16,005 nucleotides of DNA from JAVKSM01 sp039583705 (lineage in GTDB: Bacteria; Actinomycetota; Actinomycetes; Mycobacteriales; Pseudonocardiaceae). Location: contig JAVKSM010000078.1 in assembly GCA_039583705.1 (NCBI GenBank), forward strand, positions 1 through 16,005, read 5' to 3'. The position numbers and the translations under genes are program-made. Under the pieces are notes generated by a model. It made no database searches. It was not told the origin of the DNA and saw nothing but the letters and a program-made list of their open reading frames with translations. How positions within the stretch are numbered: position 1 is the stretch's first letter; each line of letters begins with the position of its first letter. This document shows, one piece after another, positions 1-6,990 of the stretch.

Positions 1-315
1 GTGCTCGCCACCTGGCGGGCGCTCGTCGACGGGGGCACGCTGCTCGACGGCGAGCCGTACCTCGCCGCGAGCGCGCGGCCGGCCCGGCTGCGGGTCAACG
101 CCGCGACCGCGGCGAAGCTGGGGCTGACCGACGGCGGCATCGGCGCGGTCGGCACCGACCGCGGTGCCGTCCGGTTGCCGGTGGAGGTCGCCGACCTGCC
201 CGACGACGTCGTGTGGGTGCCGGTGAACTCGCCGGGCGGCTCGGTGCGCGAGCTCGGTGCGCGACATGGGGACGTCGTCCGCGTGGTCGGCGCGGTGTCC
301 GGAGGTACGGCATGA
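1..315 (+). CDS. nuoG: NADH-quinone oxidoreductase subunit G, C-terminal fragment
   Basis: This is the last 104 codons of a gene that begins before the window, so the GTG at base 1 is probably an internal valine. NuoG is the large iron-sulfur subunit of the peripheral arm of complex I. The visible part looks like the C-terminal molybdopterin-dinucleotide-binding-like beta domain of NuoG: ARLRVNAATAAKLGLTDGG, then VEVADLPDDVVWVPVNSPGG, ending in a short GDVVRVV strand. The iron-sulfur domains are outside the window. The stop (TGA 313-315) overlaps the nuoH start in an ATGA junction, which together with the following nuoH-N order supports the call. The fragment alone could belong to another molybdopterin oxidoreductase, but context makes NuoG by far the best reading. 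Confidence 0.88.
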   Translation: MLATWRALVDGGTLLDGEPYLAASARPARLRVNAATAAKLGLTDGGIGAVGTDRGAVRLPVEVADLPDDVVWVPVNSPGGSVRELGARHGDVVRVVGAVSGGTA

Positions 316-1628
316 CCACGCACCTCGTCGCCCCGCCGGCGATGACGATGCTCGATCAGCTCAACCAGACCGCGGAAGACCTGATCGCCAACGACCCGAT
401 CTGGCTGAGCCTGCTCAAGGTCGTCGCCGTCTTCGGCTTCCTCGTCGTCATGACGTTGTTCACCATCTGGTTCGAGCGCCGGGTGGTCGGGCGGATGCAG
501 CACCGCCCCGGCCCCAACCGGGTCGGGCCGTTCGGGCTGCTGCAGTCGCTGGCCGACGGGCTCAAGTTGGCGTTCAAGGAGGACATCCGGCCGGTCCTGG
601 CCGACAAGTGGGTGTACTTCCTGGCGCCGGTGATCTCCGCGGTCACCGCGTTCACGGCGTTCGCGGTGATCCCGCTCGGCCCGCAGGTGTCGATCATCGG
701 CCACCAGACGGCGCTGCAGATCACCGACCTGCCGGTCGGGGTGCTCGTCGTGCTCGCCGCCTCCTCGCTCGGCGTCTACGGCATCGTGCTCGGCGGCTGG
801 TCCTCGGGCTCGCCCTACCCGCTGCTCGGCTCGCTGCGCAGCGCGGCGCAGGTGATCTCCTACGAGATCGCGCTCGGGCTGGCGATCGTCGCGGTGGTCA
901 TCCGTTCGCATTCGCTGTCGCTGGCCGACATCGTCGCCTCGCAGCGCAGCGCCTGGTACATCTGGCTGCTGCCGGTGAGCTTCGTCATCTTCGTCATGGC
1001 GATGGTCGGCGAGACGAACCGGGCGCCCTTCGACCTGCCGGAGGCGGAGTCCGAGCTTGTCGGGGGCTTCCACACCGAGTACTCCTCGCTCAAGTTCGCG
1101 CTGTTCTTCCTCGCCGAGTACGTCAACATGGTCACGGTCTCAGCGATGGCCACGACGCTGTTCCTCGGCGGGTGGCGGGCGCCGTGGCCGCTGTCGCTGT
1201 GGTCCGGTGCCAACGTCGGCTGGATGCCGGTGCTGTGGTTCGTCGTGAAGACGCTGGTGTTCCTGTTCGTGTTCGTCTGGCTGCGCGGCACCCTGCCGCG
1301 GTTGCGCTACGACCAGTTCATGCGGCTCGGCTGGAAGGGCCTGGTGCCGGTCAGCCTGGTGTGGATCGTGCTGGTCACCGCGGCCGACGCCATCCGGACC
1401 CAGGGCCTGACGACCATCGAGTTCCTCGTCATCGGCGGCGTCGTGCTCGTCGTGTTGTTCGCGGCGGCGTTGCTGGTGCCCGCCCGGCAGGTCGAGGAGG
1501 AGCCCGAGGTCCACGTCGCCTCGGACTACCCGGTCCCGCCGCTGGACCTTTCGGTGCCACCGCCGCCGCGGCGCCGCACGCTGGCCGCCGCCACCACTGC
1601 GAAGGAGGAGCCCGATGGGGATGTTTGA
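312..1628 (+). CDS. nuoH: NADH-quinone oxidoreductase subunit H
   Basis: Membrane subunit of complex I at the junction with the peripheral arm; with NuoB and NuoD it forms the quinone chamber. The protein has 438 residues and is almost wholly hydrophobic. Family signatures are visible: FERRVVGRMQHRPGPNRVGP at about residues 54-73, the loop ADGLKLAFKEDIRP just after it, and ETNRAPFDLPEAESELVGGF from about residue 234, which carries the conserved acidic residues near the quinone tunnel. A charged, Pro-rich tail of roughly 45 residues follows the last membrane helix, as in other actinobacterial NuoH proteins. The ATG at 312 is chosen because GGAGGT (301-306) is well spaced and the codon forms an ATGA overlap with nuoG; the open frame reaches further upstream but lies inside nuoG. 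The 3' end overlaps nuoI by 14 bases. Confidence 0.97.
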   Translation: MTTHLVAPPAMTMLDQLNQTAEDLIANDPIWLSLLKVVAVFGFLVVMTLFTIWFERRVVGRMQHRPGPNRVGPFGLLQSLADGLKLAFKEDIRPVLADKWVYFLAPVISAVTAFTAFAVIPLGPQVSIIGHQTALQITDLPVGVLVVLAASSLGVYGIVLGGWSSGSPYPLLGSLRSAAQVISYEIALGLAIVAVVIRSHSLSLADIVASQRSAWYIWLLPVSFVIFVMAMVGETNRAPFDLPEAESELVGGFHTEYSSLKFALFFLAEYVNMVTVSAMATTLFLGGWRAPWPLSLWSGANVGWMPVLWFVVKTLVFLFVFVWLRGTLPRLRYDQFMRLGWKGLVPVSLVWIVLVTAADAIRTQGLTTIEFLVIGGVVLVVLFAAALLVPARQVEEEPEVHVASDYPVPPLDLSVPPPPRRRTLAAATTAKEEPDGDV

Positions 1629-2163
1629 CGGGCTCAAGGGCTTCGGGGTGACGTTCGGGACGATGTTCCGCAAGGTCGTCACCGAGGAGTACCCCGAGGT
1701 CAAGAAGGTCACCGCGCCTCGCTACCACGGCCGCCACCAGCTCAACCGGCACCCGGACGGGCTGGAGAAATGCGTCGGCTGCGAGCTGTGCGCCTGGGCC
1801 TGCCCGGCCGATGCGATCTACGTGGAGGGCGCTGACAACACCGAGGAGGCGCGGTACTCACCCGGCGAGCGCTACGGGGTGATCTACCAGATCAACTACC
1901 TGCGCTGCATCGGTTGCGGCCTGTGCATCGAGGCCTGTCCGACCCGGGCGCTGACGATGACGAACGATTACGAGCTTGCCGACGACGACCGGCAGCGCCT
2001 GATCTACACCAAGGAGCAGCTCCTGGCACCGATGTTGCCGGGCATGGAGGCCCCGCCGCACCCGATGCGGCTGGGTGAGACCGAGCAGGACTATTACGTC
2101 AGCGCCCCCGAGATGGCCCGCCGACCCGATGTCGAGGACCAGGTCAAGGAGGAGGTGAAGTGA
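1615..2163 (+). CDS. nuoI: NADH-quinone oxidoreductase subunit I
   Basis: Ferredoxin-like subunit of the peripheral arm carrying clusters N6a and N6b, which pass electrons towards NuoB. The protein has 182 residues. Two classical 4Fe-4S motifs are intact: Cys53, 56, 59 and 63 (CVGCELCAWACP) and Cys98, 101, 104 and 108 (CIGCGLCIEACP). The N-terminal segment MFDGLKGFGVTFGTMFRK is the usual amphipathic stretch that docks on the membrane arm. The ATG at 1615 is preceded by AAGGAGGAG (1602-1610); a second in-frame ATG at 1621 is possible. The gene starts within the end of nuoH, and its stop overlaps the nuoJ start (GTGA, 2160-2163). Confidence 0.97.
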   Translation: MGMFDGLKGFGVTFGTMFRKVVTEEYPEVKKVTAPRYHGRHQLNRHPDGLEKCVGCELCAWACPADAIYVEGADNTEEARYSPGERYGVIYQINYLRCIGCGLCIEACPTRALTMTNDYELADDDRQRLIYTKEQLLAPMLPGMEAPPHPMRLGETEQDYYVSAPEMARRPDVEDQVKEEVK

Positions 2164-3116
2164 CCGTGCTCGCACCGGCGGCGGTGTTTGCCCAGGCGGC
2201 GCAGACCGTCTCCACCGGGGAGGCCGTCGCCTTCTGGATCCTCGGGCCGCTCGCACTGGTCGGCGGGCTTGGGATGATCTTCGCTCGGAACGCCGTGCAC
2301 TCGGCGCTGTGTCTGGCCCTGACCATGCTCTGCCTCGGCGTGCTCTACATCGTGCAGCAGGCGCCGTTCCTCGGCTTCGTGCAGATCATCGTGTACACGG
2401 GCGCGATCATGATGCTGTTCCTGTTCGTGCTCATGATGGCCGGACGGGACTCCGCCGATGCCGTCGTCGAGGTGCTGCGCGGGCAGCGGCTGGCCGGCGC
2501 GGTGCTCGGACTCGGCTTCGCCGGGCTGGTCGGTACAGCGGTGGCGCGCGCTCTGACTGACGTGACACCGGCCGGACTGGTCGCCCCCAACACCACCGGC
2601 GGCGGTAACGTCGCCAACATCGGGCGCAGCCTGTTCACCGACTACCTGTTCCCGTTCGAGCTCACCTCGGCGCTGCTGATCACCGCTGCCCTCGGCACGA
2701 TGATCCTGACGTTCGTCGGACGGTCCCGGGCGGGGCGGCGCAGCCAGCGGGAGCGGGTCGAGGAGCGGCTGCGCGGCCCCGCCACGGGAATCCCGGGACG
2801 TCCCGGCCCCGGAGTGTTCGCCACGGCCAACTCGGTGGCCACCCCGGCGCTGCTGCCGGACGGTTCGGTGGCCTCCGAGTCGCTGTCAGAGATCATCGAG
2901 GCGACCGCGAGGGAGGCGCTGGCCCGAGATCTCGACGAGGTCTCCGGCCGGGTTCCGGAGCCCAGCCCGAGGGCGCTGGCCCCCGGTCGGAACGGCGAGC
3001 GGGGCTCGACCACCCAGGCTCCGGATTCGGAGGGCCCGGACTCCCACGGTCCGGATGCCCGAGGCCCGGACACCCGAGGCCCGGACGTCACGCAGCAGGA
3101 AGCGAGGCTGTCATGA
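2160..3116 (+). CDS. nuoJ: NADH-quinone oxidoreductase subunit J with long repeat-bearing C-terminal tail
   Basis: Membrane subunit of complex I. About five hydrophobic segments lie in residues 1-187, including the signature VQIIVYTGAIMMLFLFVLMM (about residues 74-93). This core is about the length of a whole NuoJ in E. coli. It is followed by a hydrophilic tail of about 130 residues, rich in Arg, Pro, Gly, Ser and acidic residues, ending in a pentapeptide repeat of the form GPDxx encoded by a 15-bp tandem repeat (3021-3095). Long NuoJ tails occur in actinobacteria, but a repeat-bearing one is notable. The start is GTG 2160, in a GTGA overlap with nuoI and preceded by AAGGAGGAGG. The stop overlaps nuoK (ATGA, 3113-3116). 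Confidence 0.96.
   Translation: MTVLAPAAVFAQAAQTVSTGEAVAFWILGPLALVGGLGMIFARNAVHSALCLALTMLCLGVLYIVQQAPFLGFVQIIVYTGAIMMLFLFVLMMAGRDSADAVVEVLRGQRLAGAVLGLGFAGLVGTAVARALTDVTPAGLVAPNTTGGGNVANIGRSLFTDYLFPFELTSALLITAALGTMILTFVGRSRAGRRSQRERVEERLRGPATGIPGRPGPGVFATANSVATPALLPDGSVASESLSEIIEATAREALARDLDEVSGRVPEPSPRALAPGRNGERGSTTQAPDSEGPDSHGPDARGPDTRGPDVTQQEARLS
3021..3095 (+). repeat. 15-bp tandem repeat in nuoJ tail (GPDxx pentapeptide)
   Basis: Five in-frame 15-bp units start at 3021, 3036, 3051, 3066 and 3081. Each opens with CCGGAT or CCGGAC and encodes Pro-Asp plus three variable residues ending in Gly, giving GPDSH, GPDAR, GPDTR and similar. The units near 3051-3080 are nearly identical, which suggests recent duplication. 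The array keeps the reading frame, so unit gain or loss would only change tail length. Confidence 0.9.
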
Positions 3117-3412
3117 CGCCCACCTACTATCTGGTGCTCTCAGCCATGCTGTTCGCCATCGGCGCGGTCGGCGTCCTGGTGCGGCGCAACGCGATCGTCG
3201 TGTTCATGTGCGTGGAGTTGATGCTCAACGCGGTGAACCTGACGCTTGTCACCTTCGCCCGGATCAACGGCACCCTGGACGGCCAGGTCATCGCGTTCTT
3301 CGCCATGGTGGTGGCGGCCGCCGAGGTCGTCGTCGGGCTGGCCATCATCATGTCGATCTTCCGTACCCGCCGCTCGGCCTCGGTCGACGACGCCAACCTG
3401 CTCAAGTACTGA
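3113..3412 (+). CDS. nuoK: NADH-quinone oxidoreductase subunit K
   Basis: Small MrpC-like membrane subunit of complex I with three transmembrane helices, 99 residues, the normal family length. The two conserved membrane glutamates used in the proton path are present: Glu35 in FMCVELMLNAVNLTL and Glu71 in AAAEVVVGLAIIM, matching E. coli Glu36 and Glu72. The ATG start overlaps the nuoJ stop (ATGA). After its stop (3410-3412) comes the only sizeable gap in this operon, about 70 bases before nuoL, which holds a short ORF described separately. Confidence 0.97.
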   Translation: MTPTYYLVLSAMLFAIGAVGVLVRRNAIVVFMCVELMLNAVNLTLVTFARINGTLDGQVIAFFAMVVAAAEVVVGLAIIMSIFRTRRSASVDDANLLKY

Positions 3413-3422
3413 GAGGGAGCCG

Positions 3423-3488
3423 ATGCTCACCGCTGCGAGCCGTCCCGGGGTGAACTCTGGGCTCGACGGGTCGGGCCGGCCGTGGTGA
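3423..3488 (+). CDS. Possible 21-residue leader peptide coupled to nuoL
   Basis: A short ORF lies in the nuoK-nuoL gap. It starts with ATG 3423, has a Shine-Dalgarno-like GAGGGAG at 3413-3419, and encodes a 21-residue polar peptide (MLTAASRPGVNSG... ending in Arg-Pro-Trp). Its TGA stop (3486-3488) overlaps a GTG start codon of nuoL at 3485, forming the same GTGA junction used elsewhere in the operon. The nuoL start itself has no recognisable Shine-Dalgarno, so this ORF may exist to deliver ribosomes to nuoL. The peptide has no recognised domain and I cannot show that it is translated. The alternative is a chance ORF in high-GC DNA. Confidence 0.45.
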   Translation: MLTAASRPGVNSGLDGSGRPW

Positions 3489-5419
3489 GCCCGGCCACCG
3501 GCATCGGCACCTTCGCGTGGCTGCTGCTGGCCCTGCCCGTCTTCAGCGCCACCGTGCTGCTCGTCGGCGGTCGGCGCACCAACGCCTGGGGACACCTGCT
3601 GGGCTGCGCCACCGTGCTGGGCGCCTTCGGCGTGGGCGTCGCGCTGTTCGTCCAGGAGCTCTCGCTGCCTGCGGCCGACCGGGTGCGCGAGCTGCACCTG
3701 TTCGACTGGATACCGGTCAACGCGCTACAGGTCGGCTTCGGGCTGCGGCTGGACCCGCTGTCGCTGACGTTCGTGCTGCTGATCACCGGCGTGGGTGGGC
3801 TGATCCACGTCTACTCGATCGGCTACATGGACCACGACCGCGACCGGCGCAAGTTCTTCGCGCAGCTCAACCTGTTCGTCGCGGCGATGCTCATCCTGGT
3901 GCTGGGCAACGGGTTCGTGACCCTCTACCTGGGCTGGGAGGGCGTGGGCCTGGCTTCCTACCTGCTCATCGGCTGGTACTCCGACCGCCCGGCCGCGGCC
4001 ACCGCGGCCAAGAAGGCGTTCCTCATGAACCGGGTCGGCGACGTCGGCCTCGCACTGGCGATCTTCCTGCTGTGGACCCGGTTGGGCAGTGTCCAGTTCG
4101 TCGACGTGTTCGCCCGGATCGGTCAGGTGGACAAGCCCTCGCTCATCGCGATCACCCTGCTGCTGCTGCTCGGGGCCTGCGGCAAGTCCGGCCAGTTCCC
4201 GCTGCAGGCGTGGTTGCCCGACGCCATGGAGGGGCCGACCCCGGTCTCCGCGCTCATCCACGCCGCGACGATGGTCACCGCGGGGGTCTACCTCATCGCC
4301 CGCACCAGCCCGATCTACAACCTCTCCGTCGACGGCCGGCTGGCCGTCGTGTGCATCGGCACGATCACCCTGCTCATCGGGTCCGTCGTCGGCTGCGCCT
4401 ACGACGACATCAAGAAGGTGCTGGCGTACTCCACCGTCAGCCAGATCGGCTACATGGTCCTTGCCGTCGGCCTCGGGCCGTTCGGTTACGCGCTGGGGAT
4501 CCTGCACCTGCTCACCCACGGCTTCTTCAAGGCAGGGCTGTTCCTCGGAGCCGGCTCGGTGATGCACGGGATGCACGACGAGACCGACATGCGCCGTCTC
4601 GGCGGCCTGGCCCGGTACCTGCCGATCACCTTCGGGACGTTCTTCCTCGCCTACCTGGCGATCATCGGTTTCCCCTACCTCTCCGGGTACTACTCCAAGG
4701 ACGCGATCATCGAAGCGGTCTTCGCGCAGGGCGGGTGGTTCGGCGCGGTCTTCGGCGGGGCGGCGGTGCTGGGCGCCGGGCTCACCGCGTTCTACATGAC
4801 CCGTCTGGTGATCATGACGTTCTTCGGCGAGAAGCGCTGGAAGGATCTGGTCGCCGAGGACGGCGAGGCCTACCACCCGCACGAGTCCCGCGCGGTGATG
4901 ACGGTCCCGATGGTCCTGCTGGCCGTCGGGTCGGTCGGCGCCGGCGCGGCGCTGGCCGGCGGTGACCGGCTCGCGCGCTGGCTGGAGCCGGCCGTCGGCT
5001 CGCTCCGGGAACCGACGGTGGCGACGGGCATGGTGCCGCGACCGTGGGTGATCGGTCTGACGATCGGGCTCTCGGCTCTCGGCGTGCTCGTCGCGATCCT
5101 CGCCGTGGGGCTGCGGCCCACCCCGGTGCGACGGCCGGTGCGGGTGTCGCTGCCGATCCGGGCGGCCCGCGCCGACCTCTACGCCAATGCGATCAACGAG
5201 GCGCTCATCGCCCGACCCGGCATCTGGCTCTCGCGGGCCCTGGTGTTCCTCGACAACAAGGGCGTCGACGGGATGGTCAACGGCACCGCGGCGCTGCTCG
5301 GCGGGTCGTCCGGGCGGTTGCGGCGGCTGCAGACCGGGTTCGTGCGCTCCTACGCGCTGTCCATGCTGGGAGGTTCGGTGGTCGTCATCGCGGCCCTGCT
5401 GGCGGTGAGGTTCGCGTGA
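3482..5419 (+). CDS. nuoL: NADH-quinone oxidoreductase subunit L
   Basis: Distal antiporter-like proton-pumping subunit of complex I, about 645 residues with a hydrophobic profile and the lateral-helix C-terminal region. Key features (numbered from GTG 3482) are Glu153 in YLGWEGVGLASYLLIGWY, Lys235 in GACGKSGQFPLQAWLPDAME, the segment GPTPVSALIHAATMVTAGVY, and SQIGYMVLAVGLG with the following LLTHGFFKAGLFLGAG. The N-terminus (GTFAWLLLALPVF) lines up with what I recall of mycobacterial NuoL, so no upstream extension is needed. The start may be GTG 3482 or, more likely, GTG 3485, which overlaps the stop of the preceding short ORF. No good Shine-Dalgarno precedes either. The stop overlaps nuoM (GTGA, 5416-5419). 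Confidence 0.97.
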   Translation: MVSPATGIGTFAWLLLALPVFSATVLLVGGRRTNAWGHLLGCATVLGAFGVGVALFVQELSLPAADRVRELHLFDWIPVNALQVGFGLRLDPLSLTFVLLITGVGGLIHVYSIGYMDHDRDRRKFFAQLNLFVAAMLILVLGNGFVTLYLGWEGVGLASYLLIGWYSDRPAAATAAKKAFLMNRVGDVGLALAIFLLWTRLGSVQFVDVFARIGQVDKPSLIAITLLLLLGACGKSGQFPLQAWLPDAMEGPTPVSALIHAATMVTAGVYLIARTSPIYNLSVDGRLAVVCIGTITLLIGSVVGCAYDDIKKVLAYSTVSQIGYMVLAVGLGPFGYALGILHLLTHGFFKAGLFLGAGSVMHGMHDETDMRRLGGLARYLPITFGTFFLAYLAIIGFPYLSGYYSKDAIIEAVFAQGGWFGAVFGGAAVLGAGLTAFYMTRLVIMTFFGEKRWKDLVAEDGEAYHPHESRAVMTVPMVLLAVGSVGAGAALAGGDRLARWLEPAVGSLREPTVATGMVPRPWVIGLTIGLSALGVLVAILAVGLRPTPVRRPVRVSLPIRAARADLYANAINEALIARPGIWLSRALVFLDNKGVDGMVNGTAALLGGSSGRLRRLQTGFVRSYALSMLGGSVVVIAALLAVRFA

Positions 5420-6990
5420 GTGGTGGGTACCTGCTGCTGGCGTTGCTGCTGCTGCCGCTGCTGGGCAGCGTGGTCGTCGCACCGCTGCGGACCAGCCCGC
5501 GCGCCGCCAAGGCCGTCGCGCTGCTCTTCGCGCTGGCCGAGCTGGTCCCCACCGGACTGGCCTGGACGGAGTTCTCCACGACGTCCGCGCAGCGGTTGCA
5601 GTTGAGGCTGTCGGTGCCCTGGATCCCCGCCTTCGGGACGAGCTTCTCGTTGGGCATCGACGGCATCGCGCTGGTGATGCTCGCGTTGACCGCGGTGCTG
5701 GTGCCCGTCGTCATGGCCGCATCCTGGGAGGACAAGCTTCCCGAGGGACGCACCGCTGCCGGGTTCTACTCGCTGGTGCTGCTGGTGCAGTGCTTCATCG
5801 TCGGGGTGTTCGCCGCCACCGACGTCTTCCTGTTCTACGTGTTCTTCGAGGTCATGCTCGTGCCGATGTACTTCCTGATCGGCCGCTTCGGCGGCCCGCT
5901 CCGGCAGTACGCGGCGGTGAAGTTCTTCCTGTACTCGCTGCTCGGTGGCCTGATCATGCTCGTGGCGGTGATCGGGCTCTACGTCGTGTCCGGGCAGCGG
6001 CTCGGTTCGGGCACGTTCGACTGGCCGACACTGGTCCGGATCGCGGGCACCGTACCCATCCCCATCCAGATCTGGCTGTTCCTCGGGTTCTTCATCGCGT
6101 TCGCGATCAAGGCCCCGCTGGTCCCGTTCCATACCTGGCTGCCCGACGCCGGTGCCGAGGCGCCGATCGGGGCCGGCGTGCTGCTCGTCGGCGTGCTCGA
6201 CAAGGTCGGCACCTTCGGGTTCCTGCGCTACTGCCTGCCGCTGTTCCCGGCGGCCTCACGGCAGCTCGCGCCGCTGGTGCTCGTGCTCTCGGTGATCGGA
6301 ATCCTCTACGGCGCGCTGCTGGCCGTCGGGCAGTCCGACCTCAAGCGCTTCGTGGCCTACACCTCGATCGCCCACTTCGGGTTCATCGGCCTGGGGATTT
6401 ACGCGTTCTCCACCCAGGCGAGCGCCGGCGCGGTCCTCTACATGGTCAACCACGGCCTCACCACCGGAATGCTGTTCCTCGTCATCGGGATGCTCATCGC
6501 CCGAGGCGGCTCCCGGCTGATCTCCGACTACGGTGGCGTGGCCAAGGTGGCACCGCTGCTGGGCGGACTGTTCCTGCTCGCCGGGCTCGCCTCGCTGGCG
6601 CTGCCTGGCACCAACTCGTTCGTCAGCGAGTTCCTCGTGCTGCTCGGCTCGTTCCCGCGCCAGCCCGTCTACACGATCCTCGGAACGGTCGGGATCATCT
6701 TCGCCGCGCTGTACATCCTGTGGGTCTACCAGCGCACCATGCACGGCCCGGTGCGCGGCGCGGCGGTGCTGGCGCCCGAGGGCCCGGGGGCGGCGAGCGA
6801 CCCGGCGGCGCGCAAGGCCCGCTTCGGTGACCTGAGCCGCCGCGAGGTCGCCGTGCTCGCACCATTGGTGGTGCTCGTCGTCATCCTCGGCTTCTACCCC
6901 AAGCCGGTGCTGGACGTGATCAACCCGGCGGTGTCCGCCACGATGCACGAGGTCGGCCTGTCCGACCCGGTGGGAGGTCCGCTCCGATGA
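5416..6990 (+). CDS. nuoM: NADH-quinone oxidoreductase subunit M
   Basis: Second antiporter-like proton-pumping membrane subunit of complex I, 524 residues, normal for the family. The essential pair is present: Glu145 in FYVFFEVMLVPMYFLIGRFG and Lys232 in FAIKAPLVPFHTWLPDA, followed by the conserved AHFGFIGLGIYAF and MVNHGLTTGMLFLVIGML regions. The open frame extends far upstream but that part is a shadow of nuoL. The GTG at 5416 gives the GTGA overlap with nuoL, has GGTGAGG at 5404-5410 upstream, and places a hydrophobic helix directly at the N-terminus. The stop overlaps nuoN (ATGA, 6987-6990). Confidence 0.97.
   Translation: MSGGYLLLALLLLPLLGSVVVAPLRTSPRAAKAVALLFALAELVPTGLAWTEFSTTSAQRLQLRLSVPWIPAFGTSFSLGIDGIALVMLALTAVLVPVVMAASWEDKLPEGRTAAGFYSLVLLVQCFIVGVFAATDVFLFYVFFEVMLVPMYFLIGRFGGPLRQYAAVKFFLYSLLGGLIMLVAVIGLYVVSGQRLGSGTFDWPTLVRIAGTVPIPIQIWLFLGFFIAFAIKAPLVPFHTWLPDAGAEAPIGAGVLLVGVLDKVGTFGFLRYCLPLFPAASRQLAPLVLVLSVIGILYGALLAVGQSDLKRFVAYTSIAHFGFIGLGIYAFSTQASAGAVLYMVNHGLTTGMLFLVIGMLIARGGSRLISDYGGVAKVAPLLGGLFLLAGLASLALPGTNSFVSEFLVLLGSFPRQPVYTILGTVGIIFAALYILWVYQRTMHGPVRGAAVLAPEGPGAASDPAARKARFGDLSRREVAVLAPLVVLVVILGFYPKPVLDVINPAVSATMHEVGLSDPVGGPLR

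Noticed and set aside
3021..3095. CRISPR-like regular repeats
   Set aside because: The unit is 15 bp with no unique spacers and lies in frame inside a coding sequence; none of the repeat arrays in the window has repeat-spacer organisation.
3423..3490. Possible frameshift making ATG 3423 the true nuoL start
   Set aside because: The NuoL N-terminus from GTG 3482/3485 already aligns with remembered mycobacterial NuoL, and the peptide from 3423 has no hydrophobic or NuoL-like character.
3725..5482. 585-codon antisense open frame over nuoL
   Set aside because: It is a complement of the strong nuoL reading frame, has shadow-like composition (Arg, Asp, His, Gln), and has no recognisable domain.
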